14,073 nucleotides of DNA from Clostridiales bacterium (GCA_012515925.1 JAAYXM010000193.1:1-14073); one strand, 5' to 3'. Shown: positions 5,969-12,457, numbered from the stretch's first letter. Numbers and translations: made by a program. Notes: generated by a model not told the origin, from the sequence alone.

Positions 5969-7153
5969 TTTTTCCAACTCGTACAGCTTTGTTATGCTGT
6001 TTAGCGCGCCGCACAGGGATTCCTCGAGATTAGCTATATTTACGACTATACTGTCAATCGACTTATTTGCCGCCGCAAGCTCGGCGGCATTTGCGTTTTC
6101 GTTTATTACGCGGCGCAGTTTTTCGCCCTCCGCTGTAAGAATATCCGTGAGCACGGCTTCCATTTCGGTAAGCACTTCAAGCAGTATGTCGCATTTTGAA
6201 TATGCATCCGTTTCCGGCTTATCTCCGGGCGCTTCCCTGACCGCCGGAAGTATGACGTCCGCTGCCTTCGCGGTGTCCAGAGCCTTAATTTCCCCCGTGT
6301 TATTAGAAGCTACCAACGCTTTTTGTTCGGGCTCCTTTGCTTCAACTGCCTTTGCCGCGCCCCGCGGGCTTTTCGCGGGAGCTTCGGCAGCCGGAAGCCC
6401 CACGGCCGGAACGGTATTGCAGACAGCGAAATTGCACTCCGCCGGGACAAGCTCCGGGAAAAACCGCAGGCGCAGAAGCTGCGAATACTCGCGATACCTC
6501 GAAACAAGCGCGTAAAACCTGCCCGGATTTGCGGCGGCGCACGGATTAAAGATAATATTCTCTATCTGAAAATCCGTCGGGATAATATCCTCCTCAACCT
6601 GAATGTTGTTCCCGTCAAGCACTATGATAATCTGCGAGTTTACGTTTATCATCGTAATAATAGTATACGGATAGACGCTCAAAACGTCGGTGTATACGAA
6701 ATCCGGCGTGTAACCGATAATTCTTGCGACGAAGCTGCCGTTCTTGTTGATTTCCCAGACGGCGTCATAAAAAGCCACGATCAGCGTATCGTTGCCGCAA
6801 TTATACGAAACCCCGCTGATGCTGCCGCAGCTTACGCAAAACGTGTCCGGACGGATTACGGTAATACTGTCAATCTCGCGCAAGGATAAATCAAGCTTAT
6901 AAAGCCTTGCGGGCATGTTGCACGCGGCCGCCCAGAAACAGCAAGCCACGGGGTCGAACGTCAGGGCGCAGTACACACGGCAGGTTGTGACCGAACGGAT
7001 AAATTCCAGCGTGTTGCCGTATATATCCACCCGGCCGTCACAATCCGTGCCGATACAGAAATAATAGTTATTTCCGTCGAACGCGCCGCACAGGTACCTG
7101 CAATAGCAGTCGGACGGCAGCGGTATCATGCGCGTGTTGTATAAGCAGTTCAT
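5963..7153 (-). CDS. Cys-rich protein of unknown function: probable beta-propeller plus C-terminal helical domain
   Basis: I do not recognise a named family. The 396 residues fall into three parts. Residues about 15-230 look like five propeller-like repeats of roughly 40 residues, each with aromatic strands and turns such as FDGNNYYF, LDGNNIQVE and VWEINKNGS. This part is very rich in cysteine: 14 of the first 119 residues, at 3, 16, 18, 22, 33, 38, 58, 62, 71, 72, 78, 106, 109 and 119. A low-complexity Ala/Pro/Lys/Glu linker follows (about 245-315). The last 75 residues are helical, probably coiled coil (LLEVLTEMEAVLTDIL, then NLEESLCGALNSITKLYELEKL). There is no signal peptide or membrane segment. 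The start has gggggg 9 bases upstream. Cys-rich cytoplasmic proteins with repeats are common among spore-coat components of Clostridia, so a spore-surface role is possible but unproven. It ends head-on with prfB. Confidence 0.8.
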   Translation of the reverse strand: MNCLYNTRMIPLPSDCYCRYLCGAFDGNNYYFCIGTDCDGRVDIYGNTLEFIRSVTTCRVYCALTFDPVACCFWAAACNMPARLYKLDLSLREIDSITVIRPDTFCVSCGSISGVSYNCGNDTLIVAFYDAVWEINKNGSFVARIIGYTPDFVYTDVLSVYPYTIITMINVNSQIIIVLDGNNIQVEEDIIPTDFQIENIIFNPCAAANPGRFYALVSRYREYSQLLRLRFFPELVPAECNFAVCNTVPAVGLPAAEAPAKSPRGAAKAVEAKEPEQKALVASNNTGEIKALDTAKAADVILPAVREAPGDKPETDAYSKCDILLEVLTEMEAVLTDILTAEGEKLRRVINENANAAELAAANKSIDSIVVNIANLEESLCGALNSITKLYELEKL

Positions 7154-7241
7154 TGAGATAATCCCCCCATGAAATCGAAATGCGGCTATGGCGCTCCATG
7201 CTCATTATATGCGCTTATTCTTTTTTTGCGCCTGTTTTTCA

Positions 7242-7290
7242 AAAAAACGCCGTATAAACCGCGGGTTATCCGGTTTATACGGCGTTTTTT
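7242..7290 (-). terminator. Terminator of the DUF3048 lipoprotein gene
   Basis: A perfect 19-bp inverted repeat (7242-7260 with 7272-7290) around an 11-base loop lies 17 bases past the lipoprotein stop. It is flanked by A/T runs on both sides, so on the minus strand it ends in a T-run and on the plus strand it could also terminate. Confidence 0.88.
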
Positions 7291-7307
7291 AATTTGTACC
7301 TGTAAAT

Positions 7308-8405
7308 CTATTCTTCCGATTCGGGCGCTTCGATTTTCACCGCGGCGGAGGGCGGCACTATCGCGATATACGAATCCCCCGGCAGTATCGTCAGCGCGTT
7401 TCCGTCGGGCGTTTCAAGCTTAAACGGCGCGTCGTGCGCGCTCTTTTTCCACTTGATATCGTACGCCATGCCCCGTGTCAGGTAAACGCCGTTGCCCGAG
7501 CCGACAATATCCATGCCGAGCCGGCCTTCCTTGTCGCCCTTCAGTACATATGAGTTTATATACAAAATGAATACATTCTTAAACGCGAGCTGCATTCCGA
7601 TGCGCGCGTCCATATGCGCCGTGCCGTACTGGCTGATTAAATAAACTTCGGTATCCTTGTCGTATTTGTAAAACCCCGTCTTGTAGCTCGAGAAAGGCAC
7701 GGTAATCTGAGATGCCACGCGACCTTCCGCGTTTACGCTGTCGCCGAAGCTGAAAATATTCTTATACGAATCGGATACTTCCGTGCGCATTTTTACATCC
7801 CGTATACGTTTCATAATCCTATCGCCTGAGGTAAATGCGCTGTGCTCATAGCCGTTTTGACGGATTCTTTCCTTATCGCGCCAGTACATTCCGCTGTTAG
7901 CCCCGGAAATATAATCGAAGCTGTCCATTTTCCGTTTGCTGATTTCACTGTAAGCCGCGGGGCTTCCGCCTAAATGTATGTAAATCGCGTCAATCCCCTG
8001 CGCCAGATCCAGATAGTACGGGCGCGCGCTTCTGATTGTCCCGATTTTCTCGATTTTCTCAAAATCCTCAAAAACCGCGAGCAGCCTTGTTATCCCGCCC
8101 TCCGCGAGCGCTTCGAATATGATGCCGGCGTTTGCGATACCGTATTGGGGCAGGGCTTTTTTTAAGTTGTTTATCATAATGGCTACAGGCCTGCGGTTTG
8201 CTAACTCCTTGTCAATCGGAAGTCCGGTAAGCCGGCTTATCGCCTCGGGTTTCTTTTCCTCTTCTACTTGGTTGTTCTCCTGCTCCTCAACGCCGCTTTC
8301 TCCCGGATTGTCCGGCGTATTTCCGCGGTTTTTGCAGCCCGAAAGGGGCGGCATGACAATACATAACATCAGAATAAACGCTAAAATTCTTGTTGCGGGC
8401 TTCAA
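7308..8405 (-). CDS. DUF3048-family (YerB-like) lipoprotein
   Basis: A secreted, membrane-anchored lipoprotein of about 365 residues. The N terminus MKPATRILAF, a hydrophobic stretch and the lipobox LSGC (Cys24) form a type II signal peptide. An acidic Glu/Asn-rich linker follows (about 28-55). The conserved DUF3048 N-terminal domain comes next, with RLTGLPIDKELANRRPVAIM, the ANAGIIFEALAEGGITRLLAVF stretch and IGTIRSARPYYLDLA. The C-terminal domain has QLAFKNVFILY, GNGVYLTRGMAYDIKWKK and LLPG-like ILPGDSYIAIVP. B. subtilis YerB is the best known relative and its function is not established. The start is uncertain: a GTG at 8412-8414 lies only 1-2 bases from aaagga, whereas TTG at 8403-8405 has that site about 10 bases upstream, so I prefer TTG. 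It may be transcribed with the gene at 8491-8928. Confidence 0.9.
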   Translation of the reverse strand: MKPATRILAFILMLCIVMPPLSGCKNRGNTPDNPGESGVEEQENNQVEEEKKPEAISRLTGLPIDKELANRRPVAIMINNLKKALPQYGIANAGIIFEALAEGGITRLLAVFEDFEKIEKIGTIRSARPYYLDLAQGIDAIYIHLGGSPAAYSEISKRKMDSFDYISGANSGMYWRDKERIRQNGYEHSAFTSGDRIMKRIRDVKMRTEVSDSYKNIFSFGDSVNAEGRVASQITVPFSSYKTGFYKYDKDTEVYLISQYGTAHMDARIGMQLAFKNVFILYINSYVLKGDKEGRLGMDIVGSGNGVYLTRGMAYDIKWKKSAHDAPFKLETPDGNALTILPGDSYIAIVPPSAAVKIEAPESEE

Positions 8406-8490
8406 TAGCAGCACATCCTTTTTCTTTCTGTGAATACCCTATAATTATACTATAAAAAGGTATGGAGGGGTAGATATTTTTCCATAAAAT

Positions 8491-8928
8491 TTACGGAGTA
8501 AATCTTGAAATCATGATAATTCCGGAGGACACTCGCAAATCCGCAATCTGCGCCGGTTCGATTACCGCAAGCTCAAGCTTGCAGCCGGTGTCGGCGTTAA
8601 TAGATATTACCGCGCTGCCGCAGAGGGGCCCCGCGCCTTTGGTTGAGCGCTCCTCGGTACCCGTGACCACGCGCCGGTTTAAAAGCAGCGCGGCCGTGAC
8701 GTCGGGATTGCTTGGCATGACGCAAAAAAACACGCAGTAAAAGCCGGGATCCGTAAGTATTATCGAATGCCCGTCTTTAAGCCTAACCCACTCCGGCGGC
8801 GGGTTTGACATGACGGTATTGTCAAACCTGACGCAGCCGCATTCGGATATAGCGGTATCACCGTTGCAGTAAAAAATCGCGAAGTCCGAACCCTCCGGGA
8901 CAGGCAGTCCGGTACCGTTTATGTTCAT
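8491..8928 (-). CDS. Small Cys-rich protein with a C1q/TNF-like (BclA C-terminal-like) jelly-roll pattern
   Basis: The 145 residues have no signal peptide or membrane segment. The strand pattern HSIILTDPGFYCVFFCVMP (about 54-72), then ALLLNRRVVTGTEE (80-93), GSAVISINADTGCKLEL (104-120) and ADLRVSSGIIMISRFTP (129-145) follows the order seen in C1q/TNF-like domains. It resembles those at the C termini of BclA-type exosporium proteins: a 'pG.Y.V.f.v' strand, an 'L.lNg..V.g' strand, a 'G.a.I.l.aGd.l.L' strand and a final hydrophobic strand. The match is by eye and remote. Seven cysteines (21, 30, 32, 65, 69, 103, 116) are unusual for that fold and would suit disulfide cross-linking. No collagen-like repeat precedes it. 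A gaggagggg site lies 10 bases before the ATG. A spore-surface role is inference; otherwise unknown. Confidence 0.75.
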   Translation of the reverse strand: MNINGTGLPVPEGSDFAIFYCNGDTAISECGCVRFDNTVMSNPPPEWVRLKDGHSIILTDPGFYCVFFCVMPSNPDVTAALLLNRRVVTGTEERSTKGAGPLCGSAVISINADTGCKLELAVIEPAQIADLRVSSGIIMISRFTP

Positions 8929-9001
8929 ATGGAAATAACCCCTCCTCGCCCCAACCTATACTATGATAAAGGCGCGTAAAACGCTCATAGGAGAGGAAGA
9001 A

Positions 9002-9031
9002 GTTTTCCCTCCGCCGTTGGGGGAGTAAAAC
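9002..9031. repeat. Imperfect hairpin downstream of the PHP gene
   Basis: Outer arms gtttt (9002-9006) and aaaac (9027-9031), and an inner ctcc/ggag pairing (9009-9012 with 9022-9025), form an imperfect stem 5 bases past the PHP stop. The core resembles the two better hairpins at 9796-9830 and 9862-9890. It could end transcription of the PHP gene, though no T-run of note follows on the minus strand beyond the tttt of the arm. Confidence 0.4.
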
Positions 9032-9036
9032 ACAGA

Positions 9037-9750
9037 TTATTCCACTGATAAAAGGGCTGTTATCTCCGACGGGGTGCAGGAATTAAGATTTAAATAAAGC
9101 TCCGCGTCGGGAACGTTGTTTAGCGAATGGGCGTCGGAGTTTTGGATAAAGCGCAGGCCGTCAAGCTCCGGGTGCTCGCAAATAAGCTTTTCAACTGACG
9201 TGCCGCGGCTTATTTCAATGCTTTTAAAGCCCATATCCGTATCATACATACCGAGATTAGAGAGAATCGAAAACGCCCCGCGGTTAATATGCGCGGGTAC
9301 GGCGACGCCGTTATAGAACTTCGCGAGACGGGCTGTTTCGTAAATCCCGATTTCCGTCGCGGCGGAAAGCAGCCGTGGCTCGCTTCTCAGAAGCACGTCC
9401 CCATCGCCGTAAACAAGCTGGTTTCCGAAAATATCCGGTTTGTTTTCCAGCTTCGGAAGCTTCGAGTAAACATAGTCTGAAAACTCGAGTGCGCCGTCAA
9501 GCTTTGAGAACAGAAACAAAACATGTATTTCCTCGGAGGTCATAAGCTCCATTCCGGGAAGAACGCAAATACCGCGTTTTTGTCCGGCGGATATCGCGGC
9601 GGCGCAGTTTTCGCATGTGTTATGGTCACATACCGCGATTGCGTCAAGCCCCGCGAGATATGCCATGCCAACGATGTTTTCCGGCGTCATATCGTCATCC
9701 GCGCAGGGCGACAGGCACGAATGAATATGAAAATCGTAATAACATTTCAT
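9037..9750 (-). CDS. PHP-domain metal-dependent phosphoesterase
   Basis: A 237-residue stand-alone PHP (polymerase and histidinol phosphatase) domain. The trinuclear-metal motifs are intact: DFHIHSCLSPC (H8, H10), AVCDHNT (D42, H43), GMELMTSEEIHVL (E68, H76), VPAHINR (H154) and QNSDAH (D206, H208). Such proteins hydrolyse phosphate esters, for example histidinol phosphate or 3',5'-bisphosphonucleotides; the substrate here cannot be told. No histidine-biosynthesis gene is nearby. It lies downstream of the second DRTGG gene in the same direction, but a 141-base gap with two hairpins separates them, so it may be a semi-independent part of that cluster. A ggggtga site precedes the ATG at 9748-9750 by 8 bases. 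The length fits clostridial PHP proteins found next to DRTGG and hydrogenase-like genes. Confidence 0.9.
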   Translation of the reverse strand: MKCYYDFHIHSCLSPCADDDMTPENIVGMAYLAGLDAIAVCDHNTCENCAAAISAGQKRGICVLPGMELMTSEEIHVLFLFSKLDGALEFSDYVYSKLPKLENKPDIFGNQLVYGDGDVLLRSEPRLLSAATEIGIYETARLAKFYNGVAVPAHINRGAFSILSNLGMYDTDMGFKSIEISRGTSVEKLICEHPELDGLRFIQNSDAHSLNNVPDAELYLNLNSCTPSEITALLSVE

Positions 9751-9795
9751 CTGCCGTCACCCCTTTTGCTCAATAAAACTTATGTATTTTATTTA

Positions 9796-9830
9796 AATTC
9801 TTCTCTCCCCCTTTGGGAGAGAGAAGAATT
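9796..9830. repeat. Palindromic hairpin A between the DRTGG and PHP genes
   Basis: Outer 10-bp arms aattcttctc and gagaagaatt (9796-9805 with 9821-9830) enclose an inner tccc/ggga pairing. The core CTCTCCC...GGGAGAG is shared with the hairpin at 9862-9890, while the outer arms differ but remain complementary. Confidence 0.65.
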
Positions 9831-9861
9831 ACATCTAAAAACCTTGAATTTTATATGCGGA

Positions 9862-9890
9862 TTAACTCTCCCTTTTTGGGGGAGAGTTAA
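9862..9890. repeat. Palindromic hairpin B just past the DRTGG gene
   Basis: A perfect 11-bp stem (ttaactctccc, 9862-9872, with 9880-9890) with a 7-base loop begins 1 base after the stop of the small DRTGG gene. It shares the CTCTCCC/GGGAGAG core with hairpin A. No T-run follows on the minus strand, so it is a weak terminator candidate and may be an RNA-stabilising or repetitive element. Confidence 0.65.
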
Positions 9891-9891
9891 A

Positions 9892-10218
9892 CTATATAAC
9901 CTTATTTATTTCACATGCGAGAGCATACGCGGAAAGCACGCTGCCGTACAGGGCGACGTTTTCCTTTACGCATTTTTCCAGAAGTTCCGCGTCGGGCGTT
10001 ACATCCTCCGCCAGAACCACGCAGGAAACCTCCGAGAGAACCGCTACCGCCGCGACGTTTATATTCGGCATAATCGTTATCCATAAATCCCCGCGGTCAG
10101 CCCGGGACATAACTCGCGACAACAGGTCGCCGATATAGCACCCGGCTACCTCCCTGTCCTGCGCCCCCGCGTTATACGTCTTAAGCTTCAACGCTTCGGC
10201 GAGTTGCTTAACGTTCAT
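9892..10218 (-). CDS. DRTGG-domain protein (second copy in the cluster)
   Basis: A 108-residue single-domain protein of the DRTGG type, the alpha/beta module named for a motif found in phosphotransacetylase and CBS proteins and related to the N-terminal domain of HPr kinase. It starts MNVKQLAEALKLKTYNAGAQDREVAGCYIGD, giving the usual first strand-helix and the 'v.g.yigDlLS' turn. Segments GDLWITIMPNINVAAVAVLSE and CVVLAEDVTPDAELLEKCVKENVALYGS follow, matching the alternating strands of the fold. Such domains are thought to be ligand- or phosphate-sensing and have no known catalytic residues. The ATG overlaps the stop of the hydrogenase-like gene (ATGA), which indicates translational coupling; ggaggct lies upstream. 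A similar protein is encoded at the head of the cluster. Confidence 0.82.
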   Translation of the reverse strand: MNVKQLAEALKLKTYNAGAQDREVAGCYIGDLLSRVMSRADRGDLWITIMPNINVAAVAVLSEVSCVVLAEDVTPDAELLEKCVKENVALYGSVLSAYALACEINKVI

Positions 10219-11534
10219 TTCTGAGCCTCCCCGGATTTTCTAAACGGCGGCGGCAGATATGAATCCGCGTCCCCCATGCCCGAAAGATACTGCATGCGCT
10301 CGCGCATACGGAAAATACAATCCTCCTCGGAAGCGATACCCAAAACGATATCCTCGGCAAACGCCTTGCAGGACGGCGCGCCGCAGGACGCGCAGTCCAG
10401 CCCGGGCAGACTTTCGTACAGCTCGTTGATTTTGTTCAGTTTTTCAAGCGCGTCCGTCGTATCCTCGCCTAATCTCCAGACCGGAGAATACTTAAGCTGG
10501 TTATCCCAGGTAACAAGGTTTTTATTCCCGACGCCGGACTCGAATTTATTGCGGGACACGGGCAGATACTTCATCAGCCGCTTGATGCGCGTCTTCGCGA
10601 TGTACGGGTTTTCAACGGTGAGACACCCGCCAACGCAGCCCTGCGTGCACGCGTTTAACTCGACAAACTCGATTTCGGGGAGCCGCCCGTCCTCGATATC
10701 CTCAAGCACCTTTTTTATGTTTTCAATACCGTCAACCGCGAGGTGCGTATCGTTTAAAAGCGCTGCGCTCTCGCCGCCGGTAACAGCCCAGCCGATTCCC
10801 ATAATTCCGGACGAGGAAAGAGCTTCGGGCTCCTCCGTTTCGTTTATCACGCCGACTATTTTCTTATATATCGCGGTCATCGAAAACGCACCGTCAATAA
10901 CGCGCGGCATACCGCCTATCGGGTATCTCGCGCCGGTGACCTTCGCGGGGCACGGCGTGATGAAAAACACGCCGATTTTATCCGGCGAAAGTCCGGTTTC
11001 GGCTGCCGCCTGTTTGCGTGAAAGAATCGCCGCGAGCTCGACCGGCGCAATCTGCGGCATGACGTTTTCCACTAAATTCGGGTAGCGCATGCGGATAAGC
11101 CGCACCGCGGCGGGGCATGCCGAGGAAATGACGGGACGGCGCATATCCTTCGGCTCCTTTATTGTTTTGCGCGTAAGGTCGGACAGCATCTCGGCCGCCT
11201 TTGACACCTCGAATACCGAGTCAAACCCGATTTTCAAAAGGCCGCCCAGAATTATATTTACGTCGTTAATATTCTTAAACTGTCCGTAAAACGACGGGGC
11301 GGGCAGCGCAATCTTATACTCGAAGTCTTTTAACATATCGAACGGGTCGCAGACAACCTTTTTGGCATGATGCGGGCAAACCCTGACGCATTGGCCGCAG
11401 TCGATACAGCGCTGGGACAGAATCTGCGCCTTGCCGCGGCGCACGCGTATTGCCTCCGTAGGGCAATGCTTAATACAGGTTGTGCAGCCCTTGCATTTTT
11501 CAACATCCAAAGTAACGGAATGCAGGATTTCCAT
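10215..11534 (-). CDS. Ferredoxin/[FeFe]-hydrogenase-like protein with a C-terminal 4Fe-4S motif
   Basis: A 439-residue cytoplasmic iron-sulfur protein. Two N-terminal 4Fe-4S sites (C14-C17-C20-C24 and C43-C46-C49-C53) lead into a domain related to the [FeFe]-hydrogenase large subunit. Its H-cluster motifs are recognisable but altered: L1 is SSACPAAV (C140), where normal enzymes have TSCCP; L2 is TPCPAK (C195, K198); L3 is ELNACTQGCVGGC (C296, C300), with N for the usual Met and an extra C304. The four cluster-ligating cysteines are kept, while the proton-relay Cys is Ala. A C-terminal CxxCxxxxC...C motif (C381, C384, C389, C406) matches the Fe-S domain of Rnf/CO-dehydrogenase-type proteins. 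No PAS domain is present. The pattern suits a sensor rather than a fast hydrogenase. A aaagggg site precedes the ATG; the gene lies 14 bases after the HATPase and overlaps the next DRTGG gene. Confidence 0.9.
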   Translation of the reverse strand: MEILHSVTLDVEKCKGCTTCIKHCPTEAIRVRRGKAQILSQRCIDCGQCVRVCPHHAKKVVCDPFDMLKDFEYKIALPAPSFYGQFKNINDVNIILGGLLKIGFDSVFEVSKAAEMLSDLTRKTIKEPKDMRRPVISSACPAAVRLIRMRYPNLVENVMPQIAPVELAAILSRKQAAAETGLSPDKIGVFFITPCPAKVTGARYPIGGMPRVIDGAFSMTAIYKKIVGVINETEEPEALSSSGIMGIGWAVTGGESAALLNDTHLAVDGIENIKKVLEDIEDGRLPEIEFVELNACTQGCVGGCLTVENPYIAKTRIKRLMKYLPVSRNKFESGVGNKNLVTWDNQLKYSPVWRLGEDTTDALEKLNKINELYESLPGLDCASCGAPSCKAFAEDIVLGIASEEDCIFRMRERMQYLSGMGDADSYLPPPFRKSGEAQK

Positions 11535-11548
11535 TTTAATCCCCTTTC

Positions 11549-11986
11549 CTACTCTCTGTTTTTGGGGAGCATGATAGTCATTTTAACCGTGGTCCCGACG
11601 CCCGGCGCGCTTTTGATATCAAAGCCGTCGGAATATCTTTTCATGTTCGGAAGCCCCATGCCCGCGCCGAAGCCAAGGCTCCGGATATTTTCGGGCGCGG
11701 TCGTATACCCCTCCTGCATCGCAAGCTCGATGTCGGGGATTCCGGGGCCTCTGTCCGCCAGGATAATCTCGATTTTGTCGGCGCCGATAATTATCTCCGC
11801 GTCTCCGCCGTCGGCATGTATAACCATGTTAATCTCGCCCTCGTACATGCAGATTGCGGCGCGGCGGATGATATCCGGCGGAACGCCGGTTTTTTTAAGT
11901 ACCGTCTTAAAGTCGGCGGCGGCCTCCCCGGCTTTCGTGAAATCGTCGCCGGCTATGCTGTAGTTTAAAACAAGCTGTTCGGTCAT
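11549..11986 (-). CDS. HATPase-domain protein (RsbT/RsbW-like anti-sigma or switch kinase)
   Basis: A 145-residue single GHKL ATPase domain, the fold of the serine kinases in partner-switching systems (SpoIIAB, RsbW, RsbT). The N box is MYEGEINMVIH (E49, N53, H57), the G1 box DRGPGIPD (78-85), and the G2 region GFGAGMGLPNMKR (105-117), followed by GVGTTVKMTI. It has no dimerisation or sensor domain of its own, so it resembles a soluble switch kinase rather than a histidine kinase. No STAS-domain antagonist, PP2C phosphatase or sigma factor gene is in the window. Its partners may therefore be the neighbouring DRTGG proteins or proteins elsewhere; this is inference. Only 3 bases separate it from the upstream DRTGG gene, whose end supplies a weak agtgaag ribosome site. 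Confidence 0.88.
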   Translation of the reverse strand: MTEQLVLNYSIAGDDFTKAGEAAADFKTVLKKTGVPPDIIRRAAICMYEGEINMVIHADGGDAEIIIGADKIEIILADRGPGIPDIELAMQEGYTTAPENIRSLGFGAGMGLPNMKRYSDGFDIKSAPGVGTTVKMTIMLPKNRE

Positions 11987-11989
11987 GGT

Positions 11990-12340
11990 CTATTCTTCAC
12001 TCATTCCGGCAAGCCCCGCGCTGTAAAGACGGCCGCAGGCTATGTACATACGAAGCGGCGAGCTCAAAAGCACTATCCCGCGCTCGACGGCAAGATTCAG
12101 CATCGCGTCGTCGGGCTTTTTCCCGCGCACGAATACGATGCATTTCATGTCCATCATGTCCGCCGTCCGGATAGACTGAAGGTTTACAAGCCCGGTAAGC
12201 AGGACGGACTGGTCCTTGACGAAGGCGAGGACGTCGCTCATAAGGTCGCAGCCGCACGCGGAATGCACGTCGGTGTCGAGCAGCTCGTGGCAGCAGAGGA
12301 CCTCAGCGCCCAGTATTTCGCTTATTTCTCTTATTTTCAT
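11990..12340 (-). CDS. DRTGG-domain protein (first gene of the cluster)
   Basis: A 116-residue single-domain DRTGG protein. MKIREISEILGAEVLCCHELLDTDVHSACGCDLMSD gives the opening helix, a strand and the conserved turn before the 'DLMSDVLAF' helix. SVLLTGLVNLQSIRTADMMDMKCIVFVRGKKPDDAMLNLAVERGIVLLSS has the alternating strands and helix of the fold. No signal peptide or catalytic motif is seen. It is related in layout to the 108-residue DRTGG protein at the end of the cluster but differs widely in sequence. It is the first gene behind the promoter at 12374-12402, with a ggagag site about 8 bases before the ATG. Genes of this kind are often annotated as serine kinase-like; nothing here supports kinase activity. 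Confidence 0.82.
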   Translation of the reverse strand: MKIREISEILGAEVLCCHELLDTDVHSACGCDLMSDVLAFVKDQSVLLTGLVNLQSIRTADMMDMKCIVFVRGKKPDDAMLNLAVERGIVLLSSPLRMYIACGRLYSAGLAGMSEE

Positions 12341-12373
12341 AAATAATTCTCTCCATTTAGTATGTATATATCT

Positions 12374-12402
12374 ATTATATATTCCCGCGCTCCGATTAGC
12401 AA
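12374..12402 (-). promoter_or_regulatory. Promoter of the DRTGG/HATPase/hydrogenase-like cluster
   Basis: On the minus strand TTGCTA (12402-12397) and a perfect TATAAT (12379-12374) are separated by 17 bases, about 33 bases before the first DRTGG ATG. It is divergent from the ZIP transporter promoter at 12458-12486. Confidence 0.7.
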
Positions 12403-12433
12403 TAACAACTTAGAGCAATTGTAGCCTGTTCGG

Positions 12434-12449
12434 AACGTCATCAGACGTT
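12434..12449. promoter_or_regulatory. Inverted repeat, possible operator
   Basis: AACGTC (12434-12439) and GACGTT (12444-12449) form a perfect 6-bp inverted repeat with a 4-base spacer. It sits 8 bases upstream of the ZIP gene -35 box and about 30 bases from the divergent cluster's -35 box. It could bind a regulator of either gene; the protein is unknown. Confidence 0.3.
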
Positions 12450-12457
12450 GAGAACGG

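Noticed and set aside
8450..8490. Stem TATGGA/TCCATA followed by CCTTTTTAT on the minus strand, as terminator of the jelly-roll-like gene
   Set aside because: The stem is only 6 AT-rich base pairs with a 14-base loop, so it cannot be separated from chance; it may be a weak terminator at best.
9523..10086. Plus-strand open frame of 187 codons across the PHP/DRTGG gap
   Set aside because: It spans the two hairpins and the reverse of two confident genes, has no sensible start signal and no family pattern.
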